NCBI GenBank assembly: GCA_902556285.1
Contig: CACDWD010000002.1
Location: 1-39,379, forward strand
Length of the DNA stretch: 39,379 bases
Origin: an uncultured Pelagibacteraceae bacterium
Lineage (GTDB): Bacteria; Pseudomonadota; Alphaproteobacteria; Pelagibacterales; Pelagibacteraceae
Reading direction: 5' to 3'
Below the pieces are notes generated by a model. It made no database searches. It was not told the DNA's origin and saw only the letters and a list, made by a program, of their open reading frames with translations. Shown here piece by piece: positions 20,298-28,917 of the stretch. The stretch's first letter is position 1; every line of letters starts with the position of its first letter. The position numbers and the translations under genes are program-made.

Positions 20298-21184
20298 TGG
20301 ATTGGGATAAATTAAAAATTTTTCATGCTGTAGCAGAAGCTGGTAGTTTTACAAACGCTACTGTTAACTTAAATCTTAGTCAATCAGCTATTAGTAGACA
20401 AATTCAATCATTAGAACAAGATTTAAAAGTACAATTATTTGAAAGACACGCAAGAGGATTAACACTTACAGAAAATGGAGAATATGTCTTCAAAACAGCC
20501 CATGAAGTAATAAGCAAACTAAAAGAAGTTGAAACATCTTTAGGAGACCAAAAAAGTAAGCCAACAGGTAAATTAACAATTACTACTGTTAGAAGTTTTG
20601 GAACTCACTGGTTAACACCAAGAATTCAAGAGTTTATGGGACTTAACCCTGAAATTGAAATCGAATTAGTTTTTGATGACAAAGAATTAGATTTAAGTAC
20701 TCGACAAGCTGATATTGGGATTTTTATGAGAAGACCAAAACAGCTTAATTATATTCAAAAAAAATTAGTTGATATTAAGTACTATATTTATGGATCAAAT
20801 AAGTACTTAGAAAAAAATGGGATGCCAAAAACAATAGGAGACTTAAATAAACATAAATTTATTTCTTTTGGAAAAGGTGCTCCTTCACCAGTTTATAACC
20901 CTGATTGGGCATTAAAAATTGGAATGCATGATGGAAAGAAAAGAAAAACAATAATGAAAGTAAATAGTGTTATGGGATTATTGTTGGCAGTTGAGTCGGG
21001 TGTAGGATTAGCTGCACTTCCAGAATATCTAGTATCAAATTCTAATAACGTTATTAAAGTGCTTCCAAAAGTAGAGGGACCAATAACGGAAGCTCACTTT
21101 GTTTACCCACAATCGTTAAAAAACACTGCTAGAGTTCAAGCTTTCAGAAATTTCTTATTCAGTAAAATTGGCGACTGGAAATAA
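20297..21184 (+). CDS. LysR-family transcriptional regulator
   Basis: N-terminal HTH DWDKLKIFHAVAEAGSFTNATVNLNLSQSAISRQIQSLEQDL; TAATG overlap with acuI. Confidence 0.93.
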   Translation: MDWDKLKIFHAVAEAGSFTNATVNLNLSQSAISRQIQSLEQDLKVQLFERHARGLTLTENGEYVFKTAHEVISKLKEVETSLGDQKSKPTGKLTITTVRSFGTHWLTPRIQEFMGLNPEIEIELVFDDKELDLSTRQADIGIFMRRPKQLNYIQKKLVDIKYYIYGSNKYLEKNGMPKTIGDLNKHKFISFGKGAPSPVYNPDWALKIGMHDGKKRKTIMKVNSVMGLLLAVESGVGLAALPEYLVSNSNNVIKVLPKVEGPITEAHFVYPQSLKNTARVQAFRNFLFSKIGDWK

Positions 21185-21248
21185 AAATACCCTCTATAAA
21201 TAATATCAAATAATCCTTGTATTCTGCGACAAAATATGCGATTGATAA

Positions 21249-21279
21249 TCATTCGCATTGAGAATAATTCTCATTCGCA
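21249..21279. promoter_or_regulatory. Fur-like operator upstream of the iron transporter
   Basis: 21259-21273 TGAGAATAATTCTCA is a 7-1-7 inverted repeat of Fur-box type, flanked by a 9-bp direct repeat TCATTCGCA (21249-21257 and 21271-21279), upstream of a Fe(III)-binding protein gene. Confidence 0.75.
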
Positions 21280-21307
21280 AATCAATTAGGGTAAAGAAAA
21301 GGATACA

Positions 21308-22336
21308 ATGAAAAAAGTAACAATAATAAGTTTATTTGTTTCTTTAATAGTCTCGTCTTTTGCGATCGCAAATGAAGTAAATATCTTCAATGCAAGACAC
21401 TACAAAGCAGATAATGAGCTTTATAGCAAATTTACCAACAAAACTGGAATCAAAGTAAACCTGATTAATGGAAAGGCCAGTGCATTAGAAAAAAGAATGA
21501 TTGAAGAAGGCACAGATTCTTCAGCTGATCTTTATATTACTGCTGATGCTGGAAGATGTGGAGCTTTCAAGGCTAAAGGAATGACTCAAAGTGGTTTGGT
21601 GTCTCCAATAATTAAATCTTCTGTTCCAAAAAATTTTAGAACTACACACTGGGTAGGAGTAGCAAAAAGAGCAAGAATAATTTACTATTCACCAGAAAGA
21701 GTTAGTGGTGCTGAATTATCAGGATTAACATATGAAGGTCTAGCTGATCCAAAATGGAAAGGTAGATTAGTAATTAGAAAATCAAGTAACATTTATAACA
21801 AGTCACTTGTAGCTTCATTAATTGAAAATAATGGAAAGAAAGCTGCTGCTGAATGGTCTAAAGGAGTTGTTTCTAACATGGCAAGAACACCAAAAGGAAA
21901 TGACAGAGCTCAAATTATGGCAGTTGCAGCTGGAGAAGCTGATATTGCTGTAGCAAATACTTATTACTTGGCACTTATGCTATCTGGTAATAAAGGAGCA
22001 GAACAACAAGAAGCTGCTAAAAAAGTTAAGGCATTTTTTCCTAATCAAAATGATAGAGGAACACACATGAATATTAGTTGTGCAGCTTTAGTTAAAGGAG
22101 CTCCTAATAAGGCAAATGCTATCGCTCTTGTTGACTTTTTATTATCACCAGAGGCTCAGGAACATTTTACAAATAATACTTTTGAGTTTCCAATGATAGC
22201 TGGGGTATCTCCAAATCCATTAGTAGTGAATAATTTAGGATTAGATTTTAAACAAGATTTAACAACTAAAGTTTCAAGCTATGGAAAAAATCAAGCTGCT
22301 GCATTAGAGGTAATGACAGCTGCTGGATGGAAGTAA
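21308..22336 (+). CDS. fbpA: Fe(III) ABC transporter periplasmic substrate-binding protein
   Basis: Signal peptide; EVNIFNARHYKADNELYSKFTNKTGIKVNLI...STRUCTURAL motifs TADAGRCGAFKAKG, RARIIYYSPERV, ANTYYLALM as in FbpA/IdiA/SfuA. Confidence 0.92.
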   Translation: MKKVTIISLFVSLIVSSFAIANEVNIFNARHYKADNELYSKFTNKTGIKVNLINGKASALEKRMIEEGTDSSADLYITADAGRCGAFKAKGMTQSGLVSPIIKSSVPKNFRTTHWVGVAKRARIIYYSPERVSGAELSGLTYEGLADPKWKGRLVIRKSSNIYNKSLVASLIENNGKKAAAEWSKGVVSNMARTPKGNDRAQIMAVAAGEADIAVANTYYLALMLSGNKGAEQQEAAKKVKAFFPNQNDRGTHMNISCAALVKGAPNKANAIALVDFLLSPEAQEHFTNNTFEFPMIAGVSPNPLVVNNLGLDFKQDLTTKVSSYGKNQAAALEVMTAAGWK

Positions 22337-22343
22337 GGAAAAA

Positions 22344-22538
22344 GTGAGAAAAAATTTATTTAATTTTAATTTAGACATTTCTCCAGGCAACAATGGTTCT
22401 CCAGAGAGTCAGATAACTTGTGAGCCATGCTTGTCACAATGTGAAAAAATTAAAAAAAAAATAAATAATAGAAAATTATCTGAGATCGAAAATGATGATA
22501 TTGATCGTGTCATTAATGTTTTTGATCTAAAAAGTTAA
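22344..22538 (+). CDS. Small uncharacterised protein with CxxCxxxC motif in iron operon (GTG start)
   Basis: 64-aa ORF tucked between fbpA and fbpB; ITCEPCLSQCEKIKKKI; 7 bp after the fbpA stop. Confidence 0.6.
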   Translation: MRKNLFNFNLDISPGNNGSPESQITCEPCLSQCEKIKKKINNRKLSEIENDDIDRVINVFDLKS

Positions 22539-22546
22539 TTTTCAAA

Positions 22547-22597
22547 AAGTGAACATAACTCAATAGTTATTTACCCTACTATTGATTATGTTCACTT
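22547..22597 (+). other. Long intercistronic RNA hairpin between the small ORF and fbpB
   Basis: AAGTGAACATAA-c-TCAATAGT / TATTTACCCT loop / ACTATTGA-TTATGTTCACTT: 20 bp of perfect pairing with one bulged C and a 10-nt loop; no U-tract follows. Confidence 0.7.
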
Positions 22598-22613
22598 GAA
22601 TAAAAGGGTAAAA

Positions 22614-24242
22614 ATGTATTTAAAAAAAATTAATTTTTGGTTTTTAAGTTCTTTATTGGTATCAATTTTTGTTGCTATACCAATTGTTACTGTATTTACT
22701 AGTTTTTTTGAGGATACATCAAATTATTATCAAATTCTAAAAGATACCTTTTTATTTGAATATATTTTTAATTCACTAGTTTTGCTGATTAGTGTTTTAG
22801 TTTTAACTTTTTTAATTGGAACCAGTACGGCTTATTTAGTTTCTTTTTATAAATTTCCTTTTAGTAATTTTTTTAAGTGGGCACTTATATTATCTTTTGC
22901 TGTACCTCCTTATATTTACGCATATTCATTGACAGCTTTCTTTGAAAATTATGGAACTTTATATTCAATATTGAAAAATTTGTTTGGAGAGGCAAATTAT
23001 AATCAAAGTATTCCAAAGTTTGATGGTCTGATAGGGGCTGTACTTTCTCTATCTTTTTCACTATTTGCTTATGTTTATATTCTCTCAAGAGCATCATTTC
23101 AGTATCAATCTCAAAATTTAATTGATTTAGGTAGAAATTTAGGATTTTCAAAAGCAAAATCCTTTTATTCCTTAATTTTACCTGCCGCTAGACCAGCAAT
23201 TGTTGCAGGTCTTTCTCTAGTTGCGATGGAAACTTTAGCCGAATTTGGGGCGGTTGATTTCTTTTCTATAAATACTTTAACAACAGGTATTTACAATTCT
23301 TGGATTACATTTGATGACTTAGCTTTCTCAAACAGGATATCTTTTTTTCTTCTTTTATTTATTTTTGCAATATTTATTTTGGAAAATTTATCTAGAAAAA
23401 AGGCAAGATATCACGCCAATACTAAAGGTGGATTTAAACAAAAAGAAAAAATTCAACTATCAGGAACTAAAGCATTTTTTGCGTTCTCAATTTGCTTCGT
23501 AGTTTTTTTCTTAAGCTTTTTATTTCCACTAAGTCAAATGCTTTATTGGACATTAAAATTTCCTGAAAATCTTTTTGATATTCCAGTATTAACTTTAACA
23601 TTAAACACTTTGTACTTAGTGTTATTATCAAGCATAGTTTTAATAATTTTTTCTTTAATTTCTAATTATGGAAATAGAGTTTCTAAAAATAAAACTTTAA
23701 ACGCTTTATCTACTTTATCTATTTCTGGTTATGCAATTCCAGGAGTAATTTTAGCAGTGGCATTTATAACTTTTATTGCTTGGTTTGATGACAATGTTGT
23801 AAAAGCACTAGGTTTTTTATCTATTAAAAAAATGTTTATTGGTTCTATTCTAGGACTTGTCTTAGTTTATTTTGTAAGATTCTATTCTTTAGCTTTTAAT
23901 GGAATAAAATCTGGTTATGAAAAAATAAATATTTCTGTTGATGAAAGTTCATATTTACTTGGTTACTCTAAAAAGAAAACTTTTATGAATATTCATGTAC
24001 CTTTCTTAAGAAATTCTCTTTTATTTGTTGGAATACTAATTTCTTTAGAAATAATAAGAGAATTGCCAATCACTTTGATTTTAAGACCTTTTAATTTTGA
24101 AACATTTGCAACTACAGCTTATATATCTGCTTCAGAAGACTTATTAGAAGCCGCAGCTGTTCCTTCATTATTTTTAATTTTAATTGCAACTCTATTTATA
24201 ATGCTTACATCTAAATATATACTGAGGGAAAATGAGCGATAG
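22614..24242 (+). CDS. fbpB: Fe(III) ABC transporter permease
   Basis: Polytopic; two permease signatures (LGRNLGFSKAKSFYSLILPAARPAIVAGLSLVAMETLAEFGAVDFFS). ATG at 22614 with AGGG upstream preferred over the TTG at 22596, which falls in the hairpin. Confidence 0.9.
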   Translation: MYLKKINFWFLSSLLVSIFVAIPIVTVFTSFFEDTSNYYQILKDTFLFEYIFNSLVLLISVLVLTFLIGTSTAYLVSFYKFPFSNFFKWALILSFAVPPYIYAYSLTAFFENYGTLYSILKNLFGEANYNQSIPKFDGLIGAVLSLSFSLFAYVYILSRASFQYQSQNLIDLGRNLGFSKAKSFYSLILPAARPAIVAGLSLVAMETLAEFGAVDFFSINTLTTGIYNSWITFDDLAFSNRISFFLLLFIFAIFILENLSRKKARYHANTKGGFKQKEKIQLSGTKAFFAFSICFVVFFLSFLFPLSQMLYWTLKFPENLFDIPVLTLTLNTLYLVLLSSIVLIIFSLISNYGNRVSKNKTLNALSTLSISGYAIPGVILAVAFITFIAWFDDNVVKALGFLSIKKMFIGSILGLVLVYFVRFYSLAFNGIKSGYEKINISVDESSYLLGYSKKKTFMNIHVPFLRNSLLFVGILISLEIIRELPITLILRPFNFETFATTAYISASEDLLEAAAVPSLFLILIATLFIMLTSKYILRENER

Positions 24243-25293
24243 TTATTTAGAGATTAAAAATGTTGATTTCACTATAGGTGGAAAAATTAAAGTCAAGAAT
24301 GCATCTTTTGCGATTGAAAATGAAGGAGAGACTTTGTGTATTCTTGGTCCTTCAGGAATTGGAAAAACTACAATACTTAGAACTATAGCTGGTTTAGAAA
24401 AAATTGATAAAGGTTCAATAAAATTAAACGGAAAATTATTATCCTCTAAAGATCAAAATGTTGAACCTGAAGATAGAAACATATCTTTAGCTTTTCAGGA
24501 CAACAGTTTATTTCCTCATTACACAGTTGAAAAAAATATTTTATTAGGCGCTGAGAGAAATAAAGGAAAAAGAAAGAAAAAGCTTAGTTTTAAAGAGATT
24601 GTAGATTTTCTTGATATAGAAAAAATATTACCAAAATATCCTCATGAAATTAGTGCAGGGGAGGCGCAAAGAGCGTCACTAGCAAGATCGCTATTAACAC
24701 AGCCTGACCTTTTACTTTTAGATGAGCCGCTATCTAATGTAGACCAAAGTTTTAAAGAAGAAATTCAAGTAAGATTAAAAAAAATATTAAGTAAATTAAA
24801 AATTACAACAATAATAGTTACTCATGATTCTTACGAAGCTTTTTATCTTGGTACCAAATGTGCAATTATATTAGATGGTCAAATTAAACAGTTTGACGAT
24901 CCTTATAATGTTTATCATTTTCCAAACTCAGTCGAAGTAGTAAATTTTTTAAATCGTGGAATATTAATCCCAGCAAAAGTAACAGGAGAAAATTCGTTGG
25001 AAAATGAAGATCTTGGAACAATTAAAGGTAATTTTATTAAGCATTATCCAAAAGGTTCTAAGGTACAACTTTTATTACAGCCAGAAGACCTTGAGCACGA
25101 TGATAAAAGTAATCTAAAGCTAGAAGTAGTAGATCGAAAATTTAGAGGAACAAACTTTATCTATACTTTAAAGACCAACAGCGATTTATTAATACCAGTT
25201 TTTGTTCATTCCCATCACGAACATCAACATGAAGCTGACGAAAAGTTTGGAATTAAAAGACCGATTAATATTGATCACATAGTTTGTTTTTAA
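24232..25293 (+). CDS. fbpC: Fe(III) ABC transporter ATP-binding protein
   Basis: Walker A LGPSGIGKTT, signature ISAGEAQRASLARSL, Walker B LLLLDEPLSNVD; overlaps fbpB end. Confidence 0.92.
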   Translation: MSDSYLEIKNVDFTIGGKIKVKNASFAIENEGETLCILGPSGIGKTTILRTIAGLEKIDKGSIKLNGKLLSSKDQNVEPEDRNISLAFQDNSLFPHYTVEKNILLGAERNKGKRKKKLSFKEIVDFLDIEKILPKYPHEISAGEAQRASLARSLLTQPDLLLLDEPLSNVDQSFKEEIQVRLKKILSKLKITTIIVTHDSYEAFYLGTKCAIILDGQIKQFDDPYNVYHFPNSVEVVNFLNRGILIPAKVTGENSLENEDLGTIKGNFIKHYPKGSKVQLLLQPEDLEHDDKSNLKLEVVDRKFRGTNFIYTLKTNSDLLIPVFVHSHHEHQHEADEKFGIKRPINIDHIVCF

Positions 25294-25305
25294 TAAAACA
25301 AGCAA

Positions 25306-25992
25306 ATGCTTACTAAAAAACAATTATTTACTCGAGGGATGTTGGATATTTCTCCACATATGCTCTCAGTAATTCCATTTGGAATAATTTGTGGTGCAAT
25401 CGGGGTTGAACTTGGATTTCATCCGTATTTAGTCTACGCAATGTCTTTCATCATTTTTGGAGGAGCTTCACAGATAGTATTTTTGCAGTTGTTATCAGGA
25501 GGAGCATCTAGTTTAGTAGCGGTTGCTTCTGTTGGTATTATAAATTCGCGACACTTATTATATGGAGCAGTTTTATCTGAATATTTAGAAAAATTATCTT
25601 TTATTAAAAAATTGTTAATTTCATATGTAGTTGTTGATCAAGGCTTTGCTGAATCTAATAAATTTTTCAAAAAAAATAGAAGTGAAGAATTTTTACATTA
25701 TCATTTAATTGGTACTGGTTGCACAATGTGGGTTTGTTGGCAAATTGCAACCTTATCAGGTATTGTTTTAGGATCATTTGTTCCAGAGGAACTTGGATTA
25801 AAATTTGCAATTCCTCTAACGTTTATAGCAATTGTTGTTCAGGATTTAAAAAAATTAGATCATGTAATTGTAATGATTACTTGTGGTTTAAGTTCACTGT
25901 TATTTTTTGATGCTCCATTTAAATCCTACATAATAATTTCACCCATAATTGCTTTATTTGTAGCTGCACTATTGTTGAGGTTAAAAAAATGA
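25306..25992 (+). CDS. azlC: AzlC family branched-chain amino acid exporter subunit
   Basis: AzlC-like ISPHMLSVIPFGIICGAIGVELGFHP...GGASQIVFLQLLSGGASSLVAVASVGIINSRHLLYGA. Confidence 0.88.
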   Translation: MLTKKQLFTRGMLDISPHMLSVIPFGIICGAIGVELGFHPYLVYAMSFIIFGGASQIVFLQLLSGGASSLVAVASVGIINSRHLLYGAVLSEYLEKLSFIKKLLISYVVVDQGFAESNKFFKKNRSEEFLHYHLIGTGCTMWVCWQIATLSGIVLGSFVPEELGLKFAIPLTFIAIVVQDLKKLDHVIVMITCGLSSLLFFDAPFKSYIIISPIIALFVAALLLRLKK

Positions 25993-26306
25993 CCCTTACT
26001 TCAATTATTTTTGCTGGAATATTAACCTACCTTACTAGAATGACTATGATCGCTTTAATAAGTAGAGATATGTTGGGAGATAAAATTAAAGCAGTGTTGG
26101 AATATGTTCCTTCTGCAGTATTCCCAGCAATAATATTTCCAGGAATATTTATAAATGATTTTGGAGCTTTTATAGAAATAAATGATCCTAAAATTTTTGG
26201 AGCATTAGTTGCTGTAATTGTAGGTTATTTTTCAAAAAATATTATTGCAACAATTTCAGCTGGATTAGTTTCTTATTGGTTTTTAATATTTTTTGTCTTT
26301 AGTTAG
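25989..26306 (+). CDS. azlD: AzlD family protein
   Basis: Small TM protein with TYLTRMTMIALI...VLEYVPSAVFPAIIFPGIF; ATGA overlap with azlC. Confidence 0.85.
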   Translation: MTLTSIIFAGILTYLTRMTMIALISRDMLGDKIKAVLEYVPSAVFPAIIFPGIFINDFGAFIEINDPKIFGALVAVIVGYFSKNIIATISAGLVSYWFLIFFVFS

Positions 26307-26982
26307 CACCTAACTTAATATTTCTACTTACATTGATATCTATTAATTGTGGTTTTGCTAAATTAAGATTTGACATAAGCTCAACATATTCATCAACATT
26401 TTTAACCTGCAATCTTGGGTTAAATTTTTTTTCATTACCAATTGTACTAGATTCTTTACCGTTATAATCATGACCAGGATATAAAATGGTGTCCTCAGGT
26501 AATTTTAACAATCTATTAAAGATTGAATTATAAGCATCTTTTGAACTTCCATTTTGAAAATCTGTTCTACCGGTGCCATTAATTAAAAGAGTATCTCCTG
26601 AAAATAAACAGTTATCCATTAAGAAACTATAACTGTCAGAAGTATGACCAGGTGTATACATCGCTTTGATTTCTATTTGATCAATTTTTATTATTTCATC
26701 GTCTTTTACTTTAATTTCGACAGCATCAGCAGGGGTATGTTCCCCCATTAGTGTATAGCAATTTGTTGCTAGTTTAAGTTTACTTGCACCAGTTACATGG
26801 TCAGCATGTATATGTGTATCTATTACTTTAACTAACTTTAAATCTAATTCGTTTAGTAGATTTATATAGCTTTCAACATTTTCAATTACAGGATCAATTA
26901 TTACAGCTTCTCGGCCTTTACCAGATGCAATTATGTAAGTGTAAGTTGATGATTTCGTGTCAAAAACTTGCTTAAAGATCAT
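26299..26982 (-). CDS. MBL-fold hydrolase, persulfide dioxygenase (ETHE1)-like
   Basis: FDTKSSTYTYIIA, DTHIHADHVTGA, YTPGHTSDSYSF, GTGRTDFQNG, LYPGHDYNG. Confidence 0.85.
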   Translation of the reverse strand: MIFKQVFDTKSSTYTYIIASGKGREAVIIDPVIENVESYINLLNELDLKLVKVIDTHIHADHVTGASKLKLATNCYTLMGEHTPADAVEIKVKDDEIIKIDQIEIKAMYTPGHTSDSYSFLMDNCLFSGDTLLINGTGRTDFQNGSSKDAYNSIFNRLLKLPEDTILYPGHDYNGKESSTIGNEKKFNPRLQVKNVDEYVELMSNLNLAKPQLIDINVSRNIKLGAN

Positions 26983-27037
26983 GACTTAAAGTAACACATG
27001 TACTTGTTATAATAAATCAAATATCCATATTACCCAT

Positions 27038-27472
27038 ATGGTTAAACATATTTTATTTATTATTGTTTTCTTTACATTCAGTTTTTCAAATACAGTAAGT
27101 GCCCACAATCATTTTCCCATAACTACTGATTCTAAACTCATGATTGAAAGAGGTAAAATTGCATATGAAAAAAATTGTGTTTCTTGTCATATGATTAATT
27201 TAGCTGGTGCTGAAAACTGGAAGAGTATGGATGAAGATGGGCATAGAAAAGCTCCTCCCCTAAACGGAACAGGTCATACTTGGCATCATGATGATAAAAC
27301 TTTACATGCAATAATTAAATATGGATTAGCAAAATTAGTAAAAAATTACGAAGGTAAAATGATAGGATTTGAAGATCAATTATCTGATAAAGAAATTGAT
27401 AGTATATTGGCTTATGTAAAGTCCTTTTGGCCTATTGATAAGTATGAATATCAAATTAATATGAGTAAGTAA
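27038..27472 (+). CDS. c-type cytochrome, periplasmic
   Basis: Signal peptide plus a CVSCH heme motif and C-terminal Met region. Confidence 0.85.
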   Translation: MVKHILFIIVFFTFSFSNTVSAHNHFPITTDSKLMIERGKIAYEKNCVSCHMINLAGAENWKSMDEDGHRKAPPLNGTGHTWHHDDKTLHAIIKYGLAKLVKNYEGKMIGFEDQLSDKEIDSILAYVKSFWPIDKYEYQINMSK

Positions 27473-27474
27473 TT

Positions 27475-27912
27475 ATGACAGCAACTACATTTCATTGGTC
27501 TTGTAGACATACTTGGAAAAGAAGCGCAAAAAATACAGCTTGGTGTGTAATTGGTTGTGCAATTGGAGATTTTGGAACAATATTATTTTTTCAATTAACT
27601 CAAATTCCTTTTCCAGTTTTAGGAATAATGATTTTAGCAATCATTAACGGATTGATCACAAGTATTATTTTAGAAACAATAATTTTAATGACACAAAATT
27701 TTAATTTTGTTAACGCATTCAAAACAGCTTGTGGTATGAGCTTAATATCAATGATCAGCATGGAAATCATGATGAACTTGACTGACTATGTGTTAACTGG
27801 AGGTGCAATTTTAACGTGGTGGGTGGTGCCAATAATGTTGATTGTAGGTTTTTTAACTCCTTGGCCTTATAATTATTGGAGATTAAAAAAATTTGGAATT
27901 GCTTGTCATTAA
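27475..27912 (+). CDS. DUF4396-like membrane protein
   Basis: FHWSCRHTWKRSAKNTAWCVIGCAIGDFG...PWPYNYWRLKKFGIACH. Confidence 0.75.
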   Translation: MTATTFHWSCRHTWKRSAKNTAWCVIGCAIGDFGTILFFQLTQIPFPVLGIMILAIINGLITSIILETIILMTQNFNFVNAFKTACGMSLISMISMEIMMNLTDYVLTGGAILTWWVVPIMLIVGFLTPWPYNYWRLKKFGIACH

Positions 27913-27914
27913 GA

Positions 27915-28442
27915 TTAAAGAATTCTCTTTAATAAATTGTCTCCAAAAAATAGTTTGTGAATAATAACAGCACTTATATGAATTATAATTAAACCTATAA
28001 GAGTATAATTTGAAAGAATATGAATTTCATAAAACTGATCTGCTAAATCAAAATTTTCCTTAATTTGAATTTCTCTAAAAATTATTGTTAATGTTTCCCC
28101 ATTAAATAATTTTTTTAATATTCCTGAAATTGTTATTGATAAAATAGCAATATATAAAAGCACATGATTCATCTTTGCTAGAAACCTTTGTCCTTTAAAA
28201 ATACTTGGATCTAATTTTGGAGTTGGGTTAAGTATATTATTTATTAACCTTATTATTATTATATAAAAAATAGTTAAACCTAATGTAACGTGTATATCTT
28301 CTATGGTTATTCTTTGTTCACCAAAATCTAAATCTACTAGATAAAAACCTAAAGGTATTTGTATGAATAGAATAGCTGCGCTGAGCCAATGTAACACCTT
28401 TGAGATAATGCCATATTGAGTTATGGTGTTTGTTACATGCAT
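27915..28442 (-). CDS. Cytochrome b561-like membrane protein
   Basis: TQYGIISKVLHWLSAAILFIQIPLGFYLV; four TM helices with conserved His. Confidence 0.8.
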   Translation of the reverse strand: MHVTNTITQYGIISKVLHWLSAAILFIQIPLGFYLVDLDFGEQRITIEDIHVTLGLTIFYIIIIRLINNILNPTPKLDPSIFKGQRFLAKMNHVLLYIAILSITISGILKKLFNGETLTIIFREIQIKENFDLADQFYEIHILSNYTLIGLIIIHISAVIIHKLFFGDNLLKRIL

Positions 28443-28904
28443 TATTTATTAAACCACATTACTAAATTTATTAAAATTATTTTATTATCAGTTTTAAGCG
28501 TATTTTTCGTCTCATCTTCCAATGCTGAGTTGACAGTTGAAGATATTATTAAAAGTAGACAAGCATTATTTAGTAAAAACTATAGTACAGCTAAAAGGGT
28601 TCAGGCTTTCTCTTCAAAAGGAGACTTTGAAAAAGCAAAAAAACTTATGATTGAAATGAGTGAAAATTATAAAGTTTTGATAGATCTATTTCCTGAAAAT
28701 ACTCAAGAAGGTTTTGATACTGAAGCTTTACTGACAATTTGGGATGAAAAAGAAGACTTCAATGCATTAATGCAAAAAGCCTCTGATGATATGATAAAAC
28801 TTGTCTCTGTAATCGAGGATGCAGATGATATTAGAGGCACATTAACTAAATTTATGTGGAGTAACTGTAAAGCCTGCCATAATAGGTTTAGAGAAGAACA
28901 TTAA
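28437..28904 (+). CDS. Cytochrome c'-like (c-556 family) periplasmic protein
   Basis: Signal peptide IILLSVLSVFFVSSSNA; C-terminal NCKACHNRFREEH heme site. ATG at 28437 preferred over the upstream start at 28416. Confidence 0.75.
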   Translation: MHYLLNHITKFIKIILLSVLSVFFVSSSNAELTVEDIIKSRQALFSKNYSTAKRVQAFSSKGDFEKAKKLMIEMSENYKVLIDLFPENTQEGFDTEALLTIWDEKEDFNALMQKASDDMIKLVSVIEDADDIRGTLTKFMWSNCKACHNRFREEH

Positions 28905-28917
28905 TTGCTAAGTTAAA

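Noticed and set aside
22547-22597. Intercistronic hairpin as a Rho-independent terminator
   Set aside because: No run of T follows (GAATAAAAGGG) and the stem is GC-poor, so an intrinsic terminator is unlikely.
22596-22613. TTG start for fbpB listed in the ORF track
   Set aside because: Lies at the 3' edge of the hairpin stem; ATG at 22614 has an AGGG element at suitable spacing.
22885-23157. 90-aa minus-strand ORF inside fbpB
   Set aside because: Antisense shadow of a transmembrane-coding region; no domain.
27025-27041. CCATAT-TACCC-ATATGG inverted repeat covering the cytochrome c start codon
   Set aside because: Only 6 AT-rich pairs with a 5-nt loop; too weak to claim start-codon sequestration.
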